Below, in pieces: positions 25,104-36,564 of a DNA stretch of 64,000 bases. Made by a program: the position numbers and the translations under genes. Source of the DNA: Mortierella sp. BCC40632. Its lineage: Eukaryota; Mortierellomycota; Mortierellomycetes; Mortierellales; Mortierellaceae. The stretch's first letter is position 1, and every line of letters begins with the position of its first letter. Where the stretch lies: assembly GCA_011634665.1 (NCBI GenBank), contig WAEK01000016.1, positions 980,001 to 1,044,000 on the forward strand, written 5' to 3'. A model generated the notes under the pieces. It was given only the letters and a program-made list of their open reading frames with translations. It was not told the origin of the DNA and did not search any database.

Positions 25104-25790
25104 ATGTCTAACACCAGGGACGAATTAACCAAAGACATCTTTGGTGACTCTGACGATGAATCGCCGGCTTGAGGCGCCCAGGAGTGACGGAAGGTGGACA
25201 GAAACCTCTTTTGCAGCGACTGCAAGGCAAAGGAGTCAAGCCTGACTCATGTTGAAAATAGCAACCCTACTGAGGATATCAACCATGACATGGTTACCAG
25301 AGCGCCTGACTAAGAAATGTTAGCCAGACCACAGGGTCAGCTCACGATGTAACCCGGTCATGGTCGGTCAGCTCATACCATGGTGCCTACACTTCGGACA
25401 GCCGATCCGCCTAGCCCTGGACTCCTCCTTTTGTTGAGATCAAGGGTTAGGAAGAGTAAGAGAAAGAGAAAGAAGACAAGGAAGAGAAAGAGATTGATGG
25501 CGAGGAGGAGGGGGCAAGACGACCAGCAAGGTGTATAGTCAGGACTGGTTCCATGATATCAACAACTACTACCTGGACAAAGTCAGCACATTGTGAACTT
25601 GAGATTGGACTACGAGGCCACATGGAATAGAGGAGACACTGGCAATCAAGATACCAAGACAAAGGCGATTCAACAAAAGGACTTGGTCCAGCCGGTGAAG
25701 CACCAACTCAAGAAAGCGCATGTTGAGACGCTTGGTCTTCCCTTCTGGCGAATTGAAGAGAAATCGGTTATTGGCCGGTTTGGTTAATTT
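25104..25790 (+). pseudogene. Candidate decayed gene with acidic N-terminus
   Basis: An ATG in good context after a poly(A)/AAAAG tract opens MSNTRDELTKDIFGDSDDE, an acidic start seen in several nuclear elongation or chromatin proteins. A stop follows after 22 codons. The same frame then continues with protein-like text (KVDRNLFCSDCKAKESS, ENSNPTEDINHDMVTRAPD) interrupted by stops near 25170, 25185 and 25311 and one about 65 bases further on. Further readable pieces lie in other frames: VYSQDWFHDINNYYLDK from 25531, and an open frame 25593-25787 with DYEATWNRGDTGNQ. I cannot name the parent protein. It may be a broken gene or a transposon relic, or chance. Confidence 0.3.
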
Positions 25791-26463
25791 CAGTTAACCA
25801 AGAGTCGAGACAATCCCTGGCCTTTTATACTTCTTATTGCCTTGTCTGTCAACCTCATTTACCGATATGCTATTCTTTTTCCTACTGCCCCCCCTTTGGT
25901 ATTTCTAAATTTCTCTTTACTCCTTTCTATCACAACGAGCAACTTGGAGGCAGTAGTGGCTCAAATGGGGCAATGCAAAGCTAGTCAGTAATCAATAAAC
26001 ACTTGGTATTTGTTGACTCACCAATGGACAAGTCGCGATCAGAGCTCTCAATGCGTGACATTCGAAATACAATACGTAGTTGCAAGAGTTGATGTTATGG
26101 ATATGTCATTTACCTATCCATTATGATCCTACACCTTGCACCAACAAAGAAATTTGACTGTAAGACTACCTTCCTGTATCTAAACAACCAAATGTTAAAA
26201 TTCCAAGTCGCATAGGACGACATAGTAATTCTCTCTTGAGAAAAGTAGAGGAGAAAGAGGGTCGATGGAGTGCTGTGCTTTTGGATGGAGAAAGGCCCAA
26301 GCCTACCCAACAGTCGTTCATTCAAAGGATTCGTACTCGTATCCTGTGAACTGATCCTCTGCGAGGTGCAGTCTCATCCTCTTTTATCCTACAATCCTAC
26401 CTTCTTGCTGTTCAACGCTTTCCATGCAGAACCAACCTGCCAGCCGTCTTTTCCTTCTGCGTC

Positions 26464-26850
26464 CTAGATTGTTCTCATCAAACATAGTTTTTGGCTACCA
26501 CTGCTGCCATTAGCTCTATTGGTTTCTTGAGTCTCCAACAAATAAATAACGGTTGTTCTTATTTTATCATCTTGAAAATCTCGACGCGTGTTTTCCAACT
26601 CCTTTGCACCTTTGCAACATGAAAGCATCTCGATCCAAATTAACGATGATCTTGTTGGTGCGGATTTGACACATGGATTTAAGTTAAAATCGAACAAGAA
26701 GAGCTGCCGTATGATCATCAATTGATCAAATTTTATCTTGGCACCGATGAGTGGACTAAACTGCTCCTTCTCCAAAAACGAGTCCTCAAAAAAATCGACC
26801 CAGGCCAGGATGTTGATAGGGAATACTTTACAAATGATAATGGCGATCAA
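26464..26850 (-). CDS. Orphan ORF of 128 residues, possibly a gene fragment
   Basis: An open frame with ordinary amino-acid composition, unlike the low-complexity shadows elsewhere. It contains WVDFFEDSFLEKEQFSPLIG, KFDQLMIIRQLFLFDFN and RRDFQDDKIRTTVIYLLETQ. It lies between the 3' end of Raptor (26916) and the decayed region. A further minus-strand open piece with SYATWNFNIWLFRYRK sits at 26110-26325 and could be a later part of the same element. I recognise no family. The opposite strand is also partly open, so coding status is doubtful; a relic of a mobile element is possible. Confidence 0.25.
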   Translation of the reverse strand: MIAIIICKVFPINILAWVDFFEDSFLEKEQFSPLIGAKIKFDQLMIIRQLFLFDFNLNPCVKSAPTRSSLIWIEMLSCCKGAKELENTRRDFQDDKIRTTVIYLLETQETNRANGSSGSQKLCLMRTI

Positions 26851-26915
26851 AAATGCTGCCCAATTAAGTTTTTTAAAAAAAAAAAAAATGATTGCTCACA
26901 TATGCCATATTTTAT

Positions 26916-28284
26916 TTACCCAGGTCTATACAGATAAGAGTTTCCCTGATCGACCTGAACAACGCCGGACCAGCCGAGTATAGATATCCAACCATCGTCT
27001 CCACCCACACCAAATACATACTCGTGTGGATGGAAGCCGAGACTGGTCACCTTGGCTGTCCTCTGCCCAAACAGGCCTGAATATGATCGCACTGTCGAAA
27101 GGCTCTCACCATTTACATTCCACACCTTGATATACTGGGCCGGTGATCCACTGCAAAAAAAAAAAAAAAAAAGGACAAGTCAGAGCTCAATTCCTCGATA
27201 ATTGCACACAGAAGCGATTCCAAGACAAAAGAAAATGAAAAGAAAGAAAGAAAAAAATAGAACCCAAAGGTCAATTGTTCTCTTACCTTGCAATAACCGG
27301 GGCATGTCCATGGAGATCAAGCGCTGAAATCGGGTCCCGTGCATGGATCGTCCGAAGCGCTTCTGGCTGTCGAATATCCCATGTCTTGATGACACCATCC
27401 ACACTGCCCGACACCAATTCTCGGAATCCTCCTCGTTGCATTCGTACATTTTGGATCCATGACTTGTGCTTCTTCCATGTCATCACCATCGAATCATGTT
27501 GTGGCAATCGTCGGTCATAGACTCGGACAGCTCCATCACCAAATCCGGCCACGAAAATATTACCAGATACCAAGTCGCTGGTGATACTTGTCACAGGGGC
27601 TCCTGATCGAGTAGGGATATCCTGTTGGATGTCGCATTAGCGTGAAGAGGAAAGGAAGAAAGAAAATGACACATTTAGTCCGATCGGTTCTTTTTTAACA
27701 AAGAGTCAATGTTTCACACAATAGACAAAAAAAAAAAAAAAAAAAAAAAAAAGAGAGGTTTTGATTTCTTACGCTGATACATATCTCTCGTGCAGCATCC
27801 CACACGCGGATCACTCGGGTGTCGCCTCCGACCAACAAAACACCTCGGCCTTGTTGCCATTCCGTGATCGTACCAGTGCTCTTGCTGCTGGGTAACATGT
27901 CTGTCAGAACACGCCATGAGGTAACTACATCAGTTTGTGTCGGATCCTCATACTTGCGGTAGAGACGAACAACTCCTTCGCCTAAAAAAAAAAAAGAAAG
28001 AAAAAAGGTGAATATGTTCAGTCATAAGTTTCGATTGATTCATTGGCTCCCCTTTTCTACTTCTTCATTGCTTCATGGTACAAAAAAAAAAAAAAGTTAC
28101 CTGTTACCTGAAGCGACAAGTAGCATGGCAACATCGTCCTCATTAATAAACTTTACGCTTGTAATGGCTGTTCCACGAGGATTATTGTTACAGAATCGGT
28201 TGAGAAGTTGTCCATCCTTCCAGTTCCAGACACTAACATCCGACAACAACAAGAAAAGAGATATTTCATGATAGAGTAAGCATC

Positions 28285-28331
<47 letters not shown>

Positions 28332-28499
28332 ATAGAAAAGCTGAATGGCGCCCAGCAGATGAGGTTGCTTTTACCTCAAGTTCCGCTTGTCGTCAGCAAT
28401 GACCATTTGTGGTTCATAGGAGTGCATGACGAGGTGCATGGCCGCCGACTCGTTGTTCATAGACTGATACGTAGTATCCCATTTACAGGTGCCTATTTG

Positions 28500-28531
<32 letters not shown>

Positions 28532-31500
28532 GCAGGGCGCCATTTTATGAGCAACATACCAACAAAAAGGCCACAATGGTAAACATGGAAACGTTTCTTG
28601 GAGGCAATCATATCTGTACCTGCATGATCACGCAAGGGTTGGTTCTCATAAATGATCTTTTCGTTTCTCATCCGGCGCCAAAGTCGTTCATTATAGTTAA
28701 CACTTCCAGGCTCGTCGCTTTCTACACCCTGTTATTGCATTTTTGGGGAGGGAGAGAGGAGGGGAGATCCATTTTGTTAGAATCAGAATAGCGATCTGCG
28801 GATAAAAATAAAAACAACGACAGTGAACACACAACAAAAGAGTAGAGACTTGCCTTCATCTGAGGCTCTAAAAAGTATTCACAGCACCAATCGTAAAAGA
28901 CCGACTCGAGATGAGGTCGAGCATCCATATGGCCCGAATTCATCGTGCCATTCGAAGCGGTGTGCGTAGTGCCTGGACTACCCACCAAAGCTCCTGGCAA
29001 AACCTGGGCCGAATTTGATTGAGATTGCGCCAAACCCGAGTCCCCATGCACCGATCGTGGTCTTGGAGCAGTGCTTCGAACCGTGCGCGATTGTCCATTC
29101 GCAAGTCCTGCATTAGTCGTCCTGGATTCTTGAGCTTGTTGACTCTCCGTCGAGGATAACTTTGGCGTCTCGGATGAGCTTTGACTACCAAAGGAATAGC
29201 CCGGGATATAACTCTTGAGCGTCACAGCAAGTGATGCCGACCGTCTCAAGGTATTGGCCACCTTGTTGGCAGCTCCACGACCAAGTGTTGCACTGGTGTA
29301 TGGACGGTCTGAGGCCAGCTGTGATTGGGAAGAAAGTGGTAGTGAATTCATTGAAGAGGACGACAATGATTGGCTCCGCAGAGAATGCTGTTGCAGGACA
29401 GGTGTCAGCGACTGGGCGATTGGTGCTGAGAGGAGAGAATAGTTGACATAGTCCACCAGCTGAGACGCCGCTGTGGCCACACCTCGGTTCGAGTCCACGG
29501 AAAGACAGAGCAAGGCCTTCCAGACGACCGCATAGACAGCCTGTGGGCCCATCTTGTCGTGTCGATCGTCCGCATGCTTGGTTCGGCTTTCTTGTTTGCT
29601 TCCTACCAGCTGTTGTTCCGATGCCAACAACTCGGACGCAATCGATACAAAAGCGTCGTAGTGGTCAAATACAAGACAGGACAAGAAGATGACTAGCTCT
29701 TTCCTCACAATAGGTGAAGCATCCGTCGTGGCCACCAGCGCACCCATAGCCAAATTGTTCTGAAGTTGAGTCACTTGCTCGTTCTGGTCCAAGTTGCTGA
29801 TAAACGAAGTCAGGGACCACATGGCTGCTGCACGCACTTCCGAGGTAGGGTCAGTCAACATCTGAGTCAACCTCTCTGGGACACCTGCCTGCAATCCAAC
29901 CGACTTGGCCTCGTTATAATTCTTCCAGAGTTGTCCGATGCAAAGACAGGCCCATTGACGCAATAAGTGATCTCCATCTGTGATATGAGTAAGACAGTAC
30001 TGGATTACTTGCTGCTTAAGACAAGCCTGTTGACCCTGAGCGAAATCTCTGCAGAAGGTTGCCAAGATAAAGGCACACATGGCCCGATGTTCAGACACGT
30101 TCCTCAGAGGCATTCCCGCATTGACGCCCAAAATGCCGACAAAGTAAACAAAGCCATTGTCCTTGAGCAAATCGTTCTGGAACGATCGGTCAACGGCCAA
30201 GAGTCGCGTCCAGATAAAGACTAGGACTGGCTTTAAATCCGCTGCTGGACTCTGAAGGAGCTTCAGCACATAAGGCGAGATACCGACAGCCAGTGCGTGA
30301 TTGACGGCCCAAGGTCCCAAATCTAGGAACTTGCTGAGCAAAAAGAGTGCACGGAGACGGTGAACCTGACTCAGCAACACTTGTAGGACAATGGCGAGTT
30401 GCTCGGGTGCCTCCTGAGTGGGGCTACCATGGTTGAGCCATACTTCAAACGCCATCAGTTGCTCTGTAAAGAACATGCTGGGAACATATTCGACAGGTGA
30501 GGGGTTAGACTCTGTCTGGAGTAGTGCAGGCAGTTGAGCCAAGCACATATCCAAAGCCAAATCCCAAGAATCCCACATGGGGTGCTGATGAGTGGGAGGT
30601 AACACGGGTGAGGACATGGGTGTGCACTTTTGGGATCGCATGATTCTGTCAGCCAACAAAAAGTTTCTAAAGAGTGCTGCAACCATAAGATCCTGTCTGA
30701 ACAGCGTCTTGAACAAGTCACGCGAGAGGACGTTCCATGCGATCGTGTCTGTAATTGAGGTAAAGATCCAATTGAGTTCTCCCAGTGGTGTTCTACGATC
30801 GTTTAATTTTCCAGGAATTCGGGTCACCATGTCGACTGTGACATTGTGAAGGAGCGGATGCTGGAGCACGAACCATCGAAGAGCAATTTCGATTGGGGTC
30901 GTCAAACAGGCCGTAAAGATATCCGCAGGGAGGTCAGGATTCATGGGTAGAGTCTCGTCCGGTCCACAGGCGGCGAGCTGGATACAATCCCGGAGAGGTG
31001 GAGCAGGTGTGGTGCCGGGTTGAGATGGACCAGCTTGCTTGGCTGACTCGAGATCACGCTTCTCTGCGAAGCGGTTGAAGGACAAAAGGATGTTGCCAGC
31101 AGCTGAACAGTCGTAGACATAAATACAGGGCGACCCAAGCCAACTCTGGAGATCCAATAAGGACACGGGTATATACTGGGTATAGTTTTTGTTAAAGACC
31201 CAAATTTCGCCACTCGATGTCGGTTTCGGTACACCGTGTCCGTTGTAATGGAAAAGAATACGCTCTTCCTTGGCATTGCGTCTTAGGACACAGCAGAGTT
31301 TCTTGGTGTCCTCCATGGATGGATCCAAAGCTGCTTTGTAACGTGCGCGTGGTTGCCAGACCTCATACTGTGCCTGAAGCGCCTTTCCAATGTTTTCCAG
31401 AGACTTTGGAACAGGCAGAACAAACGGGTCGATCCATGCTTCCAGTTTGGCACAGGGGTTCGTCTTGACAATATCTGGAGGGTCGATACCGATGTTGAGA

Positions 31501-31886
31501 CAAAGCACAAGAGCAACCGAAATGGTCTTGAGTTTTTCTCGCATGCGCCAGTCCTGAAGTGGCTCCCACTCACGAAGTGTGAGCTCTGCATTATGCCCTG
31601 TTGTGACTTCATGGCGTTTGTCAGTGTAAAACATGTAATAGACATGCTCTGGCGGGAGGCCGTTCTCGTCAAAGTCTAGTTCAAAGCCATGTCGGAATGA
31701 ATGAGATTCTTCTTCATCTGCGTCTGCGCCTTGGCCTTGTCTCCTTAGAGCGCCTTCGGCCCGGTTGCCTATCGCATCGGGGTCATCGTCCTGGTCGTTG
31801 GCAGAGTTGATCCCTGCGTTCACGAGGGTGCTATTGGTGCTCCTTGCATCCTCGTTGTTGTCGTTATCGTTTTGTCTGGGTCTCAT
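26916..31886 (-). CDS. Raptor/Mip1/Kog1, TORC1 scaffold subunit
   Basis: Seven exons (31886-28854, 28728-28560, 28492-28375, 28232-28108, 27981-27773, 27621-27287, 27150-26916) join in phase to about 1407 residues. Raptor binds TOR kinase and presents substrates in nutrient-sensing complex 1. The N-terminal raptor-conserved, caspase-like domain runs from about residue 70 to 330 (RHEVTTGHNAELTL, ILFHYNGHGVPKPTSSGEIW, CIYVYDCSAAGNIL). HEAT-like helices follow (ILATFCRDFAQGQQ, RVRAAA-type repeats), then a Ser/Gln-rich linker and a C-terminal WD40 propeller spread over exons 2-7 (NQPLRDHAGTDMI, DKRNL, IRVWDAARE, SGSVDGVIKTWD). The first intron has a GC donor (AAG then GCAAGT); all others use GT. 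Size is normal for the family. It shares a 2.3-kb divergent upstream region with the Yhm2 gene. Confidence 0.96.
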
Positions 31887-34231
31887 GATGAATTTTGTTG
31901 AGTGAGATGCGTTCTTTTGACCTGGTGGTGGTGGTTGAGAGTAGAAGGGAGTGGCTGTCTGCTTGAAAGAAGAAGAATGGGTCCCACAGACGCCCAGTGG
32001 TCTGGTGAGGATTCGCGTCGGACCAAATTCAGCGCTTTTGCACAGGCCTGCTGGAGAAGCGAAGAGGATGAGTAATTCTCTTTTTTTTTTTTTTTTTTTT
32101 TTCTTATTGTTTTATGTTTTTAGTGATTGCGGGTCCAAGATGGAGAGACTCTTTGTTGATCCGGATTGATCTTCCAAATGATCCCAGAGCCTGACTGAAA
32201 TGACCGGGCAACAAGTAAATGGGATGCCTCCCTCCCGGTACAGACAAAAGGCGTTTTCTTTTTTTCTGCGTGGTGGTGTCAAGACTACAAGTCGGATTTT
32301 TGGAGTTTGAGCAAGTGTCTATCTGCAATGATGAAGGAGAGGGTGAACAAAGAGACGAGAAAAAAATGCAAAGAAAAAAAAAAAAAAAAAAAAAGAAGGC
32401 GCGTTAGGATGCGCAGACATGTCGGCTGAGAGGAGACAGAGAGAGAGATTGGCAAGGGATCAACTCTCTTTGCATGCGGGATTCTGATCAGAGTAGACAA
32501 GACTCTCTCTCTCTCTTTCTCTCTTTTTCTCTCTCTCTCCAGGGATGCTGTGCTTGCCTGTGATGCGGAGAGGATGACGAGGACTAGATGGGATGCGAAG
32601 CGTGTCGGGCAGGGTCTCCCCCTCTTCAGCAAGTTGTGAGCGAATAATGTGACAAAGTCGGGCAGAAAAAAGAGATGAACGCTAAACATGCAGACCAAAG
32701 TTCGCATGTGTCGCAAGCGCGGTCACGGGGGGTATGAGGGAGATCCTAATGGCTTGGACGAGACATGTTCGGCCAATTCCAATGGACCCACTGTCGTGCC
32801 ACACAATACACACTTGTGCTGCCCTTGTGGTGATCCGATGCTGACCAAAGAGGAGAGAACAGACTGCGTGTGTCTGTGTCTGTCTGTGTGTGTGTGTTGT
32901 TCAATAGCAAGAGTGGTCACCGGCTCACCAACCACAGACCATGGAAAAGGGATCTCTGTCTATCTCAAGAGTCGAAGCAGATATAGAAAAGGCCACGACT
33001 TTGGGTGAAAGGCGCGGATCTCTGCCACAAAGTCGGAGAGGTGAGGTGAACAGCATTGTTTTATTACGCGTGCTGCAGATAAACTGTTGTAGCTCTCTCT
33101 GAGGAAGGAGAAGGAGAAGAGGAGCAAGGGGGCCTTGCACTAAGGCAACCATGCTGTTTATGTACAGGTTTAACGTGGCCTGGCCCAGGTTTTCGAAATG
33201 TCCGAGGAGATTTTAAAAGCGAGAGGGCCTCTCTAATTGTTAGAAGACAGGTCAGTGTCGCATAAAAGGATGTGTGGGAAAGTGGACAAAATATAGATCA
33301 CAGATGGAGGAGAGGAGATGGATAGAGGAGATGAAGAGATAGAGGGGGATGAGCTGCTGAATGGGGGAGCATCGTGCGATGGACGATCTAGAGCTAGATG
33401 TCCAGGTGTATGACACCACGGACAGAACTATGGTTCTACCCCAAAAAAGGGGACCCTTATCTCTGGACGGGGCGTCGTTCTCTAGCAGTCAGGCCACATC
33501 ACTGTCTTTGAACGAGAAAGAGAGCGCGAAGTGAGCGAGAGCGGACCCACCCGGCCCACTCCACTCAGCCCGCTCAGCCAACAGCCAGTCTCGTCAGGCC
33601 ACCCAAAAAAATATTCAAGAGAGAAAGAGAGAGAGAGGAGAGAGGAGAGTATTGCGGAGTAGACACCTTTGACTGTCCACTGGCCATTTTCCTCTGATTG
33701 CAACGTCCTCGCTGGGGGTCGCTTTTTTTGGGTGGAGTCATATTACAAGAGAGTGAGGATGAGACGAGTGGTGCGAGCGTAGAGAGAACCCCAGCAGCAG
33801 CAGGGCGTAACAGAGACCAGCCTTTTTTTTTTTTTTTTGCTCGCATTTCTCTCCCCCACCTCCAGCACCACCTCCTCTTTTTTTTTTTCCTTCCCCCAGG
33901 GGTGGCGGTCTAACCAATCGGGGATTGTGTCCATGGACATGCAACTCTATTCCGGCGGTGGCGAAATGTGCGCGGCAGTGGGCTGGTGGATGTTGGGTCG
34001 CTTTTGCTCCGGTGGCAGCTTCGGCAACGCCCGGCCACGGGGTCTGGCGAATAAAGCCTCCACTCGACTCACTCAACTCATCCCACTCTGTCTTTGCTTC
34101 TTGCCCATCCTTTGTCCTCTCTTTTATTTGTTCTGCCTGCTCCTTGCTTTTTCTTTTTCTTTCTTTCTTTCACTTTCCTTAATCCCTGTTCTCTCCCTCT
34201 CTCTCTTCCCCACACACACACTTCTCACATC
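31887..34231. other. Divergent intergenic region between Raptor and Yhm2
   Basis: About 2.3 kb with no supported gene. It must carry the promoters of the minus-strand Raptor gene and the plus-strand Yhm2 gene. T runs (near 32080-32102), an A run (32370-32393), CT arrays and CA/GT repeats are present. The 150 bases before 34232 are pyrimidine-rich, like other leaders here. Confidence 0.55.
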
Positions 34232-34563
34232 ATGACTGTCGCTGTCGCTCCTACTACTGCCCAGACCGGCACCACCGCCGCCAAGAAAAAGGTCAGCTTC
34301 GCCAACTTGGGTGTTGGTGCCGCGATGAACATGTTCGAGGTCACAACCCTTGGCCAGCCCTTCGAGGTCATCAAGACACATCTCGCCGCCAACCGCCAGG
34401 ACAGCATGGCCACGGCTTTCAAGAAGATCTACCAACGTGGAGGCATTGCCGGTTTTTACCAGGGGTAAGAGATAGTGACTTATCATATCATGGAACCAAA
34501 AAAAAAGACGGTCCCTCTGCTGGATAATCGATGACCAAGCAGTTGAGGCCCCGATACGACACC

Positions 34564-34602
<39 letters not shown>

Positions 34603-36092
34603 TTTGGTGAGGCGGAGATGGTCGTCTTCTGGCGTCAAAGGTCGGACCCTTTTTTTTTTTTTTTATTCTTCTCCAGGTCCATGTGTGACCGGAATGAATG
34701 ATGGCCGACCATTGTCTGGATGCCGGGAACCTCCTCCTCAGGATGAGCTCGTTTACTCTGGAAGCTTGTGTCAACAGAGTCGGAAACCGTGGAAGGATGA
34801 GGTCTTTTTTCTTTGCCAGGCTCATCATGGCTCCTTCTCTCCCACTCTTACCCCTCCCATGAGCCATTCAATGCGCAGAGATGCAGACCACATCATGGAC
34901 TAGGCGAGAAAGGAAAGAGTGGTTGTCGGGGAGGAAGCAATGGATGCATTTCAGTGATCGGGTCTCGTTCAGCCATCGCATCGCATCTCATTCCTTTCTC
35001 TGCGGATAAAAAAAAAAAAAAGGTTCTTGTGCATCGCTATCATATGAAAGCCCGGAAGTGCGTTTGTGTGTTTGTGTGTGTGTGTGCGTGTTCGAGAGAG
35101 TGTGGGCCAGGACAGGGACGTGGCTCTTGTGACTAATACCTTTTTTTTCGGTGCATTCCGAGCATCTTCGAGATCTTGTCTATCCTGACACACGTACTCA
35201 TTTTCCGTCCACACAACACACGCGCCCGACACAGTGCATGATCCCCCCCTGGGATAATCTTTTGCAAGCGAGAAAGAGAGAAAAAAACGATCCCGACTCT
35301 GTCCCTGATATTGATTGACTTTATGCTCTTCTCTCCCGTTATGTTGTGACCGTCTCACTTAGATTGATCCCATGGGCCTGGATCGAGGCAAGCACAAAGG
35401 GCGCTGTCCTGATCTTTGCAGCAAGTGAAATCGAATATGTTGCCCTCAACTCGGGCGTCTCCCCCTTCTCGGCTGGTCTTCTCGGAGGCATGGGAGGTGG
35501 TCTTGCTCAGGCTTACACCACCATGGGTTTCTGCACGTTTATGAAGACCGTCGAAATCACCCGTCACAAGGCTGCAGGCGCTGCAGGGGCCAACGCCGCC
35601 GCCCAGCAATCCACCTTTGCCGTTGCAAACGAGATCTTTAAGCGTGAAGGTATTCGTGGTATCAACAAGGGTGTCAACGCTGTCGCCCTTCGCCAATGCA
35701 CCAACTGGGGTTCTCGTTTGGGTCTTTCTCGTCTTGCTGAGGAATCGATTCGCAAGCTTCGTGGATATGAGGGCGAGAATGCCAAGATCCCTCTCAATGC
35801 TTGGGAGAAGATTGCAGCTTCGGCCATCGGTGGTGGTCTTTCGATCTGGAACCAGCCAATTGAGGTGATCCGTGTTGAGATGCAGTCGCAGCTCAAGACC
35901 GCAGGACGACCTGAAAAGATGACGATCGCCAACTGTGCCAAATGGATCTGGGAAACCAACGGCCTCAAGGGATTCTACCGTGGTTCAGTTCCTCGTTTCG
36001 GTCTTGGCATGTGGCAGACAATCTGCATGGTTGCTGGAGGTGATGCCTTGAAGAAGTTTGTGAACGAAAGGTATGGTGATGGCAAGAAGTAA
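34232..36092 (+). CDS. YHM2: Mitochondrial citrate/2-oxoglutarate carrier, Yhm2 type
   Basis: Two exons (34232-34464, 35363-36092) join at phase 2 to give 320 residues. Yhm2 exchanges citrate for oxoglutarate across the inner mitochondrial membrane and was also found to bind mitochondrial DNA in yeast. Three carrier repeats are visible: TTLGQPFEVIKTH in repeat 1, TMGFCTFMKTVEITRHK in repeat 2 (degenerate signature, as in the family) and NQPIEVIRVEM in repeat 3. Highly conserved Yhm2 segments include GLIPWAWIEASTKGAVL, GIRGINKGVNAVALRQ and TNWGSRLGLSRL. The start at 34232 (MTVAVAPTT) follows a CT- and CA-rich leader. The single intron is 898 bases, far longer than others in the window, and holds a 35-A run and a T run. 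Confidence 0.95.
34565..34599 (+). repeat. 35-base A run in the Yhm2 intron
   Basis: A pure A run followed about 50 bases later by a T run (near 34650-34664). The two could pair in the transcript. They lie within the 898-base intron. Confidence 0.9.
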
Positions 36093-36384
36093 ACGATTGC
36101 CTCACCAGCCTTCTTCTATTCTTTTTTTGTTGTTGTTTTTCTTTTCTCTTTTTTTTTTTTCATTTGCCCTCTCCTCTTCCCAGCAACGTCCAATACCCCT
36201 TTCCTCTCCTCTCCAAATTCCTGCAACGTCCTCTCTCTCTCTCTCTTCCTCTCTCCTTTGTCTGAATTGAACAAAAACGTTTTTGTTTCGTTGTCTGCAT
36301 CTCTTGTTTCGGCGTTCATTGACTGTCGCCCCTGTATATCTACAATGGCCTTTTTCCCGGTTTCTCTTTCACTTATGATTACAA

Positions 36385-36390
36385 AATAAA
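36385..36390 (+). terminator. Polyadenylation signal AATAAA for Yhm2
   Basis: AATAAA in the context ACAAAATAAAAATATAAGG, about 290 bases after the Yhm2 stop codon and within the 472-base spacer before the convergent PWP1 gene. Confidence 0.5.
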
Positions 36391-36461
36391 AATATAAGGA
36401 AAAGATCCTCGACCCACTCAAACACCACCGTCACCACTAAAAATTATGTGCTCCAAGGCAT

Positions 36462-36467
36462 TTTATT
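36462..36467 (-). terminator. Polyadenylation signal AATAAA for PWP1
   Basis: TTTATT on the + strand reads AATAAA on the minus strand, about 100 bases beyond the PWP1 stop at 36565. It sits about 75 bases from the Yhm2 signal, so the two convergent transcripts end nearly back to back. Confidence 0.45.
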
Positions 36468-36564
36468 TTGTGATATGAAGAAAAAAAAATGCTCTACTGT
36501 GTGTTCATGCTGGTATTTTCGTCCGCTCGCCCAAATGGCTTGGAAAAAAAAATATTTCTCTCTC

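Noticed and set aside
26464..26850. Possible rRNA fragment suspected from a few conserved-looking words
   Set aside because: The sequence does not follow any rRNA core I could align by eye, so I kept it only as an orphan ORF.
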